Shown piece by piece: positions 1 to 8,444 of a DNA stretch of 36,897 nucleotides (positions within the stretch are counted from its first letter, which is position 1; every line of letters starts with the position of its first letter). The notes under the pieces were generated by a model. The model was not told the DNA's origin and did not search any database. It worked only from the letters and a program-made list of their open reading frames with translations. The position numbers and the translations under genes are program-made. The stretch is from Bacillota bacterium (GTDB lineage Bacteria; Bacillota; Clostridia; Lachnospirales; Lachnospiraceae), in assembly GCA_023415595.1 (NCBI GenBank), contig JAEZJW010000017.1, positions 1-36,897 of the forward strand. The letters are read 5' to 3'.

Positions 1-1081
1 TTGCTGTACAGGGCATGACGGAAACCACATAGATATCCTTCGGATCTGCCCCTATCTTCTCGGCATAATAGGTTTTCACCAGGGCTCCGAGCATCTTATG
101 GGGTGATTTGCAGGAGGACAGATGCTCCAGCTTCTTCGGATACTTATGCTCCACATATTTGATCCAACCCGGGCTGCAGCTGGTTATCATCGGCAAGGTA
201 TCACCCGGACCGGTCAGAGCATTCTTAAGACGGATCAATAGCTCCGTTCCCTCTTCCATAATCGTCAGATCTGCTGCAAAATTCGTATCAAAAATATCAT
301 CAAAGCCAAGGGCATGCAGGGCGGCAGCGAGCTTACCGGTGACCGATGTACCCGGTTCACACCCGAATTCTTCTCCCAGCGCGACCCTGACTGCCGGTGC
401 TACCTGTACCACAACCCGCTTCGTCCTATCATGGAGCGCACTCCAGACCTTCTCGGTAGCGTCGGTTTCCTTCAAGGCACCTACCGGACAGACTACGGTA
501 CACTGTCCGCAGAAGGCGCAGTCCACCGTACCGATCGGCAGCTCCATCGCAGGTCCGATGACCGTATCAAAGCCACGGTTCTGTGCATTTAGGATTCCGA
601 CCCCCTGGATCTGGTTACAGACAGTTACGCAGCGCCTGCACAGAACGCATTTTGACATATCCCTTACGATAGAGACTGCTGTATCAATGCCCCGTTCCGC
701 ATGTTCTCCCTCAAACCGTGTATGTTCCACACCCAGTGTTTTTCCGAGCTCCTGAAGCTCACAGCTTAAGTTCCGCTTACAGCTTAAGCAATCCTTCGTA
801 TGATCGGAAAGCAACAACTCATAGAGAACCTTGCGTGCTTTCCTTACCCGTTCGGAGTTCGTCTGTATCTCCATTCCCTCATTGACCTGTGTCATACAGG
901 AGGCTTGCAGCGTCTTCGCCCCCTTCACTTCAACAACGCATATTCTGCAGGCTCCCAGTTTATGAATCCCTTCCAGATAACAGAGATTCGGGATACTGAT
1001 ATGGTTAGCCTTGGCAGCCTCCATAATCGTCATGCCCTCTTCTGCTGTCACCTTTCTCCCATTTATCATTAAATTGATCAT
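1..1081 (-). CDS. hydA: [FeFe] hydrogenase catalytic subunit, HndD/HydA type (3' end beyond left edge)
   Basis: The ATG at 1081 follows a GGAGGT site at 1088-1093, and the frame stays open to the window edge (360 codons seen). The translation carries the modular clusters of this family in order: an N-terminal plant-type [2Fe-2S] domain (CYLEG, GACRICVVEV), the His-Cys3 [4Fe-4S] segment (HTKDCLSCKRNLSC), two [4Fe-4S] motifs (CVLCRRCVTVC and CAFCGQCTVVC), and the start of the H-cluster domain (TSCSPGW, then MPCTA at the very edge). Family members run about 580 residues, so roughly 220 are missing. The enzyme reversibly reduces protons with ferredoxin or NAD(P)H electrons in the cytoplasm. It is the last gene of an operon with a NuoE-like and a NuoF-GltD protein, which points to a multimeric bifurcating complex rather than a lone ferredoxin hydrogenase. 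Confidence 0.95.
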   Translation of the reverse strand, partial: MINLMINGRKVTAEEGMTIMEAAKANHISIPNLCYLEGIHKLGACRICVVEVKGAKTLQASCMTQVNEGMEIQTNSERVRKARKVLYELLLSDHTKDCLSCKRNLSCELQELGKTLGVEHTRFEGEHAERGIDTAVSIVRDMSKCVLCRRCVTVCNQIQGVGILNAQNRGFDTVIGPAMELPIGTVDCAFCGQCTVVCPVGALKETDATEKVWSALHDRTKRVVVQVAPAVRVALGEEFGCEPGTSVTGKLAAALHALGFDDIFDTNFAADLTIMEEGTELLIRLKNALTGPGDTLPMITSCSPGWIKYVEHKYPKKLEHLSSCKSPHKMLGALVKTYYAEKIGADPKDIYVVSVMPCTA

Positions 1082-1112
1082 TAAAATACCTCCATCTATT
1101 TCAAGACCTGCG

Positions 1113-1162
1113 AAAAGTACGTGAGTACTTTTTGTCAAGCCGATCCTGTTTTTGATCGGCTT
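1113..1162 (-). promoter_or_regulatory. Two consecutive stem-loops between the fusion gene and hydA
   Basis: In the 80-bp gap two perfect inverted repeats sit back to back. The first has 9-bp arms at 1137-1145 and 1154-1162 with an 8-nt loop, and it overlaps the upstream stop codon. The second has 8-bp arms at 1113-1120 and 1125-1132 with a 4-nt loop, and on the minus strand it runs into a short T stretch. They may form a partial terminator or an mRNA processing or stabilising structure that sets the hydA to fusion-gene ratio. The function is inferred. Confidence 0.6.
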
Positions 1163-4100
1163 TATCTCCTATCGCAATGCAGGCACCGCATCGCTTCCGC
1201 CATGGCATTCAGCTTATGGTAACCAAGAACTACCTCATCAAAGGAACCAGTCCGCTTCTCCGGGTCTAATATCTCCATCGGGAACCGTTCATGGGCAACG
1301 ATCTCATCCTCATCAAATTGGTCGGGGGTGTCAATCGGCTTTCCCTTATTTAAGATTCCCTTACCTCCGAGAAATTTATCTATGGAAACTGCTGCTCTCT
1401 TACCGTCTGCGATTGCCTGAATGACAGTATCCGGACCCCTGGTGACATCTCCGCCGGCAAAGACTCCCCCCATGGTCGTCATCTGGGTATCCTCATCAAT
1501 GACAAAGGTCCCCCAGGGAGTCACAGTGATTTCCTCCTTACGGATAAAGGGAAGGTCCGTATACTGGCTGACTGCAGGGATTACGGAGTCAACCTCCAGA
1601 TAAAAATTGGTGCCCTCATAGGGTACGGATTTTCTTCTGCCGGACTTATCGAATTCACCGAGCCGCATACGGATACATTCCACCTTCGCTACGGATCCAT
1701 CCTGTCCTTCGATGAATCTCACCGGAGCCACCAGTTCTCGGATCTCAATACCCTCTGCTTCTGCCTCGTGAATCTCATATTCAGAAGCAGGCATCGCATC
1801 TAAAGTCCTGCGGTATAGGATCATAACCTTCTTCGCACCGAGTCTTAAAGCAGTACGGGCTGAATCGATCGCAGTATTACCGCCACCGATGACTGCGACG
1901 GTCTTCCCTAGCTTCACCTTATGCCCAAGATTCACATCCTTCAGGAAATTGATGCCGTGAAGTACTCCAGGAAGATCTTCCCCGGGGATGTTGACCTTCT
2001 GCGGGAACTGTGTTCCTGTGGCAACATAGACTGCATCATATTTCATCTTCAGCTTCTTGAAATCCGTATCCTTCTTGATCTCCGTATTCAGTACGATATT
2101 GACGCCCGTCTGTGCGATCAGCTCTATCTCATGGGCGAGTACCTTCTTAGGCAAACGGTATTCCGGAATTCCGAAGGCCAGGACACCGCCTGCCACCGGC
2201 TCTGATTCATATACATCGACAGAATAACCGATACGGACCAAATAATAGGCGCAGGTCAGTCCGGAGGCTCCGGCACCGATCACCGCTACGCTCTTACCAT
2301 TCTTCGGGAAGACTACATCCTGCTCATAGGGCTTCTCATTCTTATAGGCATAGTCTGCAACAAATCTCTTGATATCCGCAATTGCAATCGCTTCATCCGT
2401 AGTGCCGCGGCGGCATTTCATCTCACAGGGCCTGGTACAGATCCTTCCGCAGACCGCAGGGAACGGATTCTCCTGCCTGATCAGCTGATAGGCATCCAGG
2501 AATCTTCCCGCAGCCACCAATGCCATATATCCGGGTACATTGATACCCGCAGGGCAGGTATTCTCACAGGGTGAGATGAACAGCTCCGAGCAGACGCCGG
2601 CACGGCAGTATTTATTCTTGATATGCTCTTCATATTCATGGCGGAAATAACGGATCGTGCTTAATACCGGATTCGGGGCTGATTGGCCGAGACCGCACAT
2701 GGCGGTATCCTTGATTGTCTCACCCAACTCCTCTAACAGCTCAATATCCCCCTCCTGTCCCTCACCACGGGTGATCCGTTCCAAAATCTCCAGCATGCGT
2801 TTCGTACCGACACGGCAGGCAGTACATTTACCGCAGGATTCATCCTGAATGAAATCCATGAAGTATCTGGCATTATCCACCATGCAGGAATCCTCATTCA
2901 TTACGATGAGGCCGCCGGAGCCCATGATGGCACCCAGCTTCGTAATATTCTCATAATCGGTCGATACATTCAGGTTATCCTGGGTGATGCACCCTCCGGA
3001 GGGACCACCGATCTGGGCAGCCTTGAACTTTTTCTTATCCTTGATGCCTCCGCCGATATTAAACAGGATATCACCCAGCGGTTTGCCTATTGGAACCTCT
3101 ATAATTCCGGTATTTACGATATCACCGGCAAGGGCATAGACCTTCGTTCCCTTGCTCTTTTCGGTTCCAAAGCCTGCATACCATTCGCCGCCCTTCAGAA
3201 TTATGGAAGGAATGGCAGCAAAGGTCTCAACGTTATTGATAATGGTAGGTTTTTCGAATAAACCCTTCTGGAATGGCAGCGGGGGCTTCTGCTTCGGTTC
3301 ACCCCTGCGCCCTTCGATGGAGGACATCAGGGCCGTCTCCTCTCCGCAGACAAACGCACCAGCACCGATCCGGATCTCCAGATCGAATTCAAACTCCGTC
3401 CCTAGTACCCTTCCGCCCAGCAGTCCGCGGCTTCGGGCTTCCTCGATGGCTTTCGTCAGCCTTTCCACCGCAATCGGATATTCTGCCCGGACATAGATAT
3501 AGCCCATGTTAGCACCGATCGCATAGCCTCCGATCATCATCCCTTCAATCAGGGTATGGGGATCCCCCTCGATCAGGCTTCGGTCCATGAACGCACCGGG
3601 ATCCCCTTCATCCGCATTGCAGAGAATATATTTCTGTTCACTGACCGCTTTATAACCGGACTCCCATTTAATCCCCGTGGGGAAGCCTGCACCGCCACGT
3701 CCCTTAAGACCCGACCTCTTTACTTCTTCTACGACCTCTGCCCGGCTCATTCCGTTCAATACCTTCGCAACCCCCTGATACCCGTCCCTGGCGATATAAG
3801 CATCCAGACTGGAATACTCCATTCTGCCGCAGTTACGCAGGACGATTTTTACCTGTTCCTTAAAGAAATCAATATCATCCAATTTCGGAACATGCTTATG
3901 TAGGGAGTAATCAAAGAACGTATATTCTGTTAATATTTTATCCTCCATAATATGACTCTGAACAATTTCACGGGCCTTCTCCGGTGTTAATTCCGTATAG
4001 AAGATGTTCTCAGGGAGGATTAAGGCTACGGGTCCGACTGCACAGGTCCCCATACAACCGGTCTCATATACGATTGCCTCCTTCTGAAGCTGATTTATTT

Positions 4101-4263
4101 CTATCTCCTCCAGAAATGCATTTTTGACCTCCGCACAGTTGGAAGAGACACAGCCAGCGCCGCTGCATACTAATATCTGATATTTATAGCCTGCTAATTT
4201 CTTAAGATAATCCTGCTTAATTATCTCTAAATCTTCTTCCCGATTGATTTTCATTTCCAACAC
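1162..4263 (-). CDS. NuoF-like NADH/FMN subunit fused to a GltD/NfnB-like NADPH oxidoreductase
   Basis: This 1033-residue protein has two halves. Residues 1-105 are a thioredoxin-like [2Fe-2S] domain (C33, C38, C70, C74). Residues 120-555 are a NuoF/HndC core with the NADH/FMN loops (GRGGAGFPTG at 188-197, NADEGDPGAF at 216-225), an SLBB region and a [4Fe-4S] site (C477, C480, C483, C523). Where HndC/HydB normally ends in a two-cluster ferredoxin domain, the chain goes into a GltD/NfnB module: cluster ligands C566, C570, C605, C609, C613 and C617, an FAD site (GAGASG, 663-668), an NADPH-type site (GGGNTA, 793-798) and a C-terminal FAD motif (GGVFAGGD). The GTG at 4263 lies 8 nt from a GGAGG; TTG at 4260 and ATG at 4254 are worse placed. 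It sits 20 nt after the NuoE gene. Predicted role: electron exchange between NAD(H), NADP(H), ferredoxin and the hydrogenase. The domain calls are firm; the reaction is inferred. Confidence 0.93.
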   Translation of the reverse strand: MLEMKINREEDLEIIKQDYLKKLAGYKYQILVCSGAGCVSSNCAEVKNAFLEEIEINQLQKEAIVYETGCMGTCAVGPVALILPENIFYTELTPEKAREIVQSHIMEDKILTEYTFFDYSLHKHVPKLDDIDFFKEQVKIVLRNCGRMEYSSLDAYIARDGYQGVAKVLNGMSRAEVVEEVKRSGLKGRGGAGFPTGIKWESGYKAVSEQKYILCNADEGDPGAFMDRSLIEGDPHTLIEGMMIGGYAIGANMGYIYVRAEYPIAVERLTKAIEEARSRGLLGGRVLGTEFEFDLEIRIGAGAFVCGEETALMSSIEGRRGEPKQKPPLPFQKGLFEKPTIINNVETFAAIPSIILKGGEWYAGFGTEKSKGTKVYALAGDIVNTGIIEVPIGKPLGDILFNIGGGIKDKKKFKAAQIGGPSGGCITQDNLNVSTDYENITKLGAIMGSGGLIVMNEDSCMVDNARYFMDFIQDESCGKCTACRVGTKRMLEILERITRGEGQEGDIELLEELGETIKDTAMCGLGQSAPNPVLSTIRYFRHEYEEHIKNKYCRAGVCSELFISPCENTCPAGINVPGYMALVAAGRFLDAYQLIRQENPFPAVCGRICTRPCEMKCRRGTTDEAIAIADIKRFVADYAYKNEKPYEQDVVFPKNGKSVAVIGAGASGLTCAYYLVRIGYSVDVYESEPVAGGVLAFGIPEYRLPKKVLAHEIELIAQTGVNIVLNTEIKKDTDFKKLKMKYDAVYVATGTQFPQKVNIPGEDLPGVLHGINFLKDVNLGHKVKLGKTVAVIGGGNTAIDSARTALRLGAKKVMILYRRTLDAMPASEYEIHEAEAEGIEIRELVAPVRFIEGQDGSVAKVECIRMRLGEFDKSGRRKSVPYEGTNFYLEVDSVIPAVSQYTDLPFIRKEEITVTPWGTFVIDEDTQMTTMGGVFAGGDVTRGPDTVIQAIADGKRAAVSIDKFLGGKGILNKGKPIDTPDQFDEDEIVAHERFPMEILDPEKRTGSFDEVVLGYHKLNAMAEAMRCLHCDRR

Positions 4264-4283
4264 TTAAACCACCTCCTGCATTC

Positions 4284-4781
4284 TCAATATCTGGATAGAA
4301 TGGACTCCAATTTGTTCACATTCACCTGTTTATAGACAGCATCATCAATCATTATGGCAGGAGCCAGACCGCAGGCACCGATACAGCGGGCAATCTCAAA
4401 GGTGAATTTTCCATCCTTTGTTGTCTCTCCGATCTGAATCCCCAAAAGCTCCTGCAAACGTTCCACCAGCTTCTTACCGCCTCTGACATAGCAGGCAGTA
4501 CCCAAACAGACCCGGATGGTATGCTGTCCCCTTGGTTTCGTTGAGAAGAAGGAATAAAAGGTTATGACACCGGAAACCTCTGACAAGGGCTTATCCATAG
4601 AGCTTGCTATGAATTTCTGCAGATCCAGGGGTAAGTAACCGTAGATTTCCTGTGCAAGGTGAAGAATCTGAATGAGGCTGCCTTCCTTGTCCTTGTAAAG
4701 GTCAATGATGTTAGTAATCTCGTCATACTTTTGTTTTTCCTCCTGTGTACAGCTGCTGCAATTCACAACTTTTTCACTCAT
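4284..4781 (-). CDS. NuoE/HndA-like [2Fe-2S] subunit
   Basis: The protein has 165 residues and is a thioredoxin-like 24-kDa-subunit homologue. Its four cluster ligands are C92, C97, C133 and C137 in the family pattern CLGTAC and CIGACG. It forms the small electron-transfer partner of the NuoF-like protein. The ATG at 4781 follows an AAGGAGGT at 4787-4794; an earlier in-frame start at 4811 lacks a site and would add ten residues. It is the first gene of the operon. An extra N-terminal pair (C8, C11) precedes the helical domain and is of unknown meaning. Confidence 0.93.
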   Translation of the reverse strand: MSEKVVNCSSCTQEEKQKYDEITNIIDLYKDKEGSLIQILHLAQEIYGYLPLDLQKFIASSMDKPLSEVSGVITFYSFFSTKPRGQHTIRVCLGTACYVRGGKKLVERLQELLGIQIGETTKDGKFTFEIARCIGACGLAPAIMIDDAVYKQVNVNKLESILSRY

Positions 4782-4891
4782 TTTGGACCTCCTTGTATGA
4801 TAATATACCAAATAGTTTTTTAATCTCTGATAATATACATAATATGATTATATCGTCTGACTGATATATTTTTAACAAACTATTTACAAAA

Positions 4892-4919
4892 ATTATACCA
4901 TAATTCTATAAATTTACAA
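4892..4919 (-). promoter_or_regulatory. Predicted sigma-A promoter of the hydrogenase operon
   Basis: On the minus strand a TTGTAA (4914-4919) is spaced 16 bp from a perfect TATAAT (4892-4897) that also has the extended TG upstream. It leaves an AT-rich leader of about 100 nt before the NuoE start. No complete operator could be assigned. Confidence 0.6.
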
Positions 4920-5002
4920 CTCAAATACAGGTTATGAAATCTATTATTTACGCTATTTCGTTAAAAGAGTAATAATTGTAACAAATAACCCGTCTTATTA
5001 TT

Positions 5003-5635
5003 TCATTCACCGTAGGAGACTCTCCATAAATAGATCGATGCGACCGAACCATAGGGAGAGTAACGGCTTCTATACTCCATGAACTGTTCCTTGCTTAGTG
5101 AATCCAGACCATAGAGCATCATCATACCTCTTCGGATAGCGATATCCCCAAAGCTAACGATGTCTGGACGCTCCATGGAATTCAACAGCAGCATTTCTGC
5201 TGTCCAAACCCCGATCCCGTTCAGTTTGGAAAGTTCTCTGATTACCTCCTGATCAGATAGCTGATACAGCCTGCCCAGATCAAATTCTCCACTCGCAATC
5301 GTCCGGGCGATACTTTTGATATAACCTGCCCTCTTTGTAGGCATCCCCAAAGCCTGTATTTCCTCTATGGAAGCCTCTGCCAAAACCTCGGGGATCACCT
5401 CAGTAAAATAATCCTGAAGCCTGGCCCAGACAGTACGGGCTGCCTTCAGAGATATTTGCTGTCCGATGATTACATAAACCAAGGCAGGAAATAAATCCGG
5501 TATGATGACACGTTCCACCTTACCGATCCGGTCTATCGCTATTCCCAGTTCTGAGTCCGCCTGTTTCAGGTACTCCATCTCCTGATGTCCATATTCAAAT
5601 ATTTTCGTTTTGACCTCCATGTACCCTTTTTCCAT
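5003..5635 (-). CDS. DNA-3-methyladenine glycosylase II (AlkA-like, HhH-GPD)
   Basis: The 210-residue protein is the compact HhH-GPD type without the N-terminal AlkA domain. It shows the helix-hairpin-helix LNGIGVWTAEMLL at 138-150 and the catalytic Asp in FGD (D164). IIGQQIS near residue 57 matches the family's conserved helix. No FeS cysteine loop is present, which separates it from Nth/MutY. It should excise alkylated purines to start base excision repair. The start is uncertain: 5635 and an in-frame ATG at 5620 both have weak sites. The gene is transcribed away from fprA and appears monocistronic. Confidence 0.88.
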   Translation of the reverse strand: MEKGYMEVKTKIFEYGHQEMEYLKQADSELGIAIDRIGKVERVIIPDLFPALVYVIIGQQISLKAARTVWARLQDYFTEVIPEVLAEASIEEIQALGMPTKRAGYIKSIARTIASGEFDLGRLYQLSDQEVIRELSKLNGIGVWTAEMLLLNSMERPDIVSFGDIAIRRGMMMLYGLDSLSKEQFMEYRSRYSPYGSVASIYLWRVSYGE

Positions 5636-5730
5636 CCCTTCTGAAGTTCTTTCTCTTTATTACATGATAGAAATATCATCGCCATAAATCCGCCTGATTA
5701 TGAAATATCCCATTCCTAATTAAGTACTAT

Positions 5731-5742
5731 TCGGATATCCGA
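5731..5742. promoter_or_regulatory. Perfect 12-bp palindrome upstream of the flavodiiron gene
   Basis: TCGGATATCCGA lies between the divergent glycosylase and flavodiiron genes, just upstream of a TAAAAT (5748-5753) that could act as a -10 box for the latter. It may be an operator for a dimeric regulator. The promoter itself is weak to the eye, so this is tentative. Confidence 0.3.
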
Positions 5743-5805
5743 CGACATAAAATGAACCGTAATCACTATGTCCAAAAAATTATTTATGATATAAAGGAGG
5801 TTCCC

Positions 5806-7023
5806 ATGTATCACGTTCAGGAAATCATGCCTCAGATATTCTGGGTGGGTGAAAATGATTGGAAACTGGAACGTTTCGAGAATATTCATCCTCTCCCCAA
5901 TGGTATAACCTATAATTCCTATCTTGTGCTTGACACTAATACTTTACTTTTCGATACTGTATACGGCTTTGCCAATGACCAGTTTATAGAGAATATTACC
6001 TTCCTGCTGAATGGGCGTACCCTTGACTATCTGATCATCAACCACATGGAGCCGGACCATAGTATGAGGATAGAAGAAATTGTCCGCCTCTATCCTGAGG
6101 TAAAGGTCGTGGGCAATGCAAGAACCTTTCAATACTACGAACAGTTTTATCCCCTGGACATTAGTGCGAATTATCTGGAGGTTTCAGAGGGTGAAGAGCT
6201 TTCCACAGGGCAATACAACTTCCGGTTTATTATGGCGCCTATGGTCCATTGGCCGGAAGTAATGTTCACCTATGAAACGAGTCAGGGGATCTTATTTTCA
6301 GCCGATGCCTTCGGCTCCTTCGGAGTCATCACGGGAAACTTATTCTATGATCAGGCAGAATACATCCCGGACGAAACCCGGAGATATTACGCGAATATCA
6401 TAGGCCGTTTTGGTATGCCGGTTCAATCCGTCTTAACGAAGCTTTCCGGTTTAACGGTCCAAATGATCTGTCCGCTGCACGGACTGATATGGAGATCCGA
6501 AAATGTCGGCTATATCCTGTCCCTCTATGATCTTTGGAGCCGCTACGAACCGGAGGACACCGGGATTGTTATTGTATTCGCTTCCATGTACGGAAACACA
6601 CAACTGGCAGCTGAACTGCTGGCCAATAAGCTCTCGCTCCTCGGAGTGCTGAATATCAGAATGTATGATGTGTCAAAAACTCATTCGTCTTTTATTATAT
6701 CGGACCTCTGGAGGTTCAGCCATGCTGTTTTTGCTGCTCCCACCTATAATATGCATCTGTTTCCCCTAATGGATTATTTATTGAGGGATTTGACAATGCT
6801 TGGATTTAAAAACCGTAAAATAGCCTTGATCGGGAATCATACCTGGCTGGACGCATCAATTAATGCCATGGAGACACTTTTAAATGCGGGAGTAAATTAC
6901 ATGGTTATTTCAAATCCTATACTGATTAAGTCTTCCTTAAAGCCGGAACAGGAAGGTGAATTAAATGCCATGGCCACTGCTATCTTCCATTCGATGACGG
7001 AAGCCTCCGATGTGGAATCATAA
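5806..7023 (+). CDS. fprA: Flavodiiron protein (FprA-type O2/NO reductase)
   Basis: This 405-residue protein has an N-terminal metallo-beta-lactamase-like domain with the full diiron ligand set (H80, E82, D84, H85, H148, D167, H225) and a C-terminal flavodoxin domain (SMYGNT near 267-272) that holds FMN. Family members reduce O2 to water or NO to N2O with electrons from rubredoxin or NAD(P)H-linked partners. The ATG at 5806 follows AAAGGAGGT at 5793-5801; an upstream in-frame ATG at 5752 has no ribosome site. There is no fused rubredoxin or flavin reductase domain. Its position near the O2-sensitive hydrogenase operon suits an oxygen-scavenging role. Confidence 0.95.
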   Translation: MYHVQEIMPQIFWVGENDWKLERFENIHPLPNGITYNSYLVLDTNTLLFDTVYGFANDQFIENITFLLNGRTLDYLIINHMEPDHSMRIEEIVRLYPEVKVVGNARTFQYYEQFYPLDISANYLEVSEGEELSTGQYNFRFIMAPMVHWPEVMFTYETSQGILFSADAFGSFGVITGNLFYDQAEYIPDETRRYYANIIGRFGMPVQSVLTKLSGLTVQMICPLHGLIWRSENVGYILSLYDLWSRYEPEDTGIVIVFASMYGNTQLAAELLANKLSLLGVLNIRMYDVSKTHSSFIISDLWRFSHAVFAAPTYNMHLFPLMDYLLRDLTMLGFKNRKIALIGNHTWLDASINAMETLLNAGVNYMVISNPILIKSSLKPEQEGELNAMATAIFHSMTEASDVES

Positions 7024-7124
7024 GTAGGCCTCAAAGTCGTTTCCTATATACAGGAATAAATGATAAATATTGTAAATTCTTTTGCTCTAATATTACATAT
7101 TTGTATTTTTGCTATGGATTTTCC

Positions 7125-7152
7125 TTGATTGTTTTGTTTCCTTTGATATAAT
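7125..7152 (+). promoter_or_regulatory. Predicted sigma-A promoter of the GH43 gene
   Basis: TTGATT (7125-7130), a 16-bp spacer and a perfect TATAAT (7147-7152) lie about 43 bp before the GH43 start. This places transcription start near 7159. Confidence 0.65.
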
Positions 7153-7194
7153 GGATTTAGGTTTTATTACATTATAGTGACAAGGAGAAGCAAA

Positions 7195-8178
7195 ATGGAA
7201 AAATTAACTAAACCTAACGAGCCTTTGGTTACCCATATCTATACCGCAGACCCGTCAGCCCATGTATTTGAAGGAAAGCTTTATATTTATCCTTCCCATG
7301 ATCTGGACCTCGAAGTTGATGACAATGACAACGGCGACCAGTATCAAATGGAGGATTATCATATCCTATCACTGGATGACATTAATTCCCCCTGCGTAGA
7401 CCATGGCGAAGCTCTTCATATGAAAGATGTACCTTGGGTCAGCAAGCAGATGTGGGCACCGGATGCTGCTTATAAGAACGGTACCTATTACCTGTTCTTC
7501 CCCGCAAGAGATAAGGATGGCATCTTCCGTATCGGTGTGGCCACCAGTAAGAATCCTGCAGGTCCCTTCACTCCTCAGCCGAACTATCTGGAAGGCAGCT
7601 ACAGCATCGATCCTGCAGTTCTCGTAGATGATGACAACAGGTCCTATATGTACTTTGGCGGTCTTTGGGGTGGTCAGTTGGAGAAATGGAAGACCGGCAG
7701 CTTTGACCCGAATGGAGGAGAGCCTGCACCGGATCAGCCTGCGGTTGGACCCAGAGTTGCTGAATTAAGCGATGATATGCTTAGCCTGAAGGAGGCTTCA
7801 CAGGAACTCGTTATTTTGGATGAGAGCGGTAAGCCGATTCTTGCCGGTGATGAGGACAGAAGGTATTTTGAAGGTCCCTGGATGCATAAATTTAACGGCA
7901 AATACTACCTCTCTTATTCCACAGGAACCACTCACTATATCGTTTATGCTGTCGGCGACAGTCCGAAGGGTCCCTTCACCTATAAGGGCAGGATCCTGGA
8001 GCCGGTCATCGGTTGGACTACCCACCACTCCATCTTACAGTTCAAGGATAAGTGGTATCTGTTCTACCATGATTGTTCCTTATCAAATGGTGTGAATCAT
8101 AAACGCTGTGTGAAATTTACAGAGTTAAAAATTGATGCCGATGGTACCATCCGTACCATTGAGCCCTATAACAATTAA
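7195..8178 (+). CDS. Glycoside hydrolase family 43 (beta-xylosidase/arabinofuranosidase-like), cytoplasmic
   Basis: The 327-residue protein is a single five-bladed propeller domain. The three catalytic acids are visible in their family contexts: D19 (TADPSAH, general base), D139 (SIDPAVLVDDD, pKa modulator) and E226 (FEGPWM, general acid). There is no signal peptide and no carbohydrate-binding module, so it probably trims imported oligosaccharides such as arabinosyl- or xylo-oligomers. The ATG at 7195 follows AAGGAG; the frame extends 18 bp further upstream without a better start. No transporter is adjacent. Exact substrate cannot be told from sequence alone. Confidence 0.92.
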   Translation: MEKLTKPNEPLVTHIYTADPSAHVFEGKLYIYPSHDLDLEVDDNDNGDQYQMEDYHILSLDDINSPCVDHGEALHMKDVPWVSKQMWAPDAAYKNGTYYLFFPARDKDGIFRIGVATSKNPAGPFTPQPNYLEGSYSIDPAVLVDDDNRSYMYFGGLWGGQLEKWKTGSFDPNGGEPAPDQPAVGPRVAELSDDMLSLKEASQELVILDESGKPILAGDEDRRYFEGPWMHKFNGKYYLSYSTGTTHYIVYAVGDSPKGPFTYKGRILEPVIGWTTHHSILQFKDKWYLFYHDCSLSNGVNHKRCVKFTELKIDADGTIRTIEPYNN

Positions 8179-8184
8179 ACTGAT

Positions 8185-8444
8185 GTGAAAGAGCTGTTTT
8201 AAAACCCATTTATAATGTCGAGTTTTGGGTTAGGCTCATTATAACCGGGGTAATGTCATCATATCCCCGGAGAAAGATTTCCTTCTACGGTCGCGTCAGC
8301 ACCGCCTTAATGAAACAGGCGGCTGCCATCATACGCATACCTCCAAAGGAAACTTCTCCGTGGACAACGATGACACCACCCCGGTTTTATTAAGGTTATC
8401 TTTCAAAACCCTAAATTCAATTAGGTTTTGAAACAGCTCTTTAC
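8185..8444. repeat. About 260-bp imperfect palindrome (inverted duplication) filling the GH43-uvsE gap
   Basis: The whole space between the two convergent genes folds back on itself. Outer arms 8188-8206 and 8424-8442 match over 19 bp with one mismatch. After a diverged stretch, an inner block near 8238-8284 pairs with 8344-8392 (AACCGGGGT, TGTCATC and CGGAGAA shared on both arms). The tip is a GC-rich hairpin near 8299-8328 (CACCGCCT against AGGCGG). Each inner arm also carries its own small palindrome, such as CCGGGG at 8245-8250 against CCCCGG at 8265-8270. No ORF or target-site duplication is evident. It could be a MITE-like element, a structured RNA or an oversized bidirectional terminator. 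Confidence 0.75.

Noticed and set aside
108..755. Long plus-strand ORF of 215 codons opposite hydA
   Set aside because: It lies antisense to the clearly coding hydrogenase frame, has no ribosome site and resembles no protein.
3152..3903. Plus-strand ORFs of ~115 codons inside the NuoF-GltD gene
   Set aside because: They are mirror frames of conserved NuoF sequence with low-complexity translations and no ribosome sites.
4866..4890. Possible Rex (NADH-sensing repressor) site downstream of the hydrogenase -10 box
   Set aside because: Only one half-site (TTGTTAA) is clear; the inverted TTAACAA partner at the right spacing is missing.
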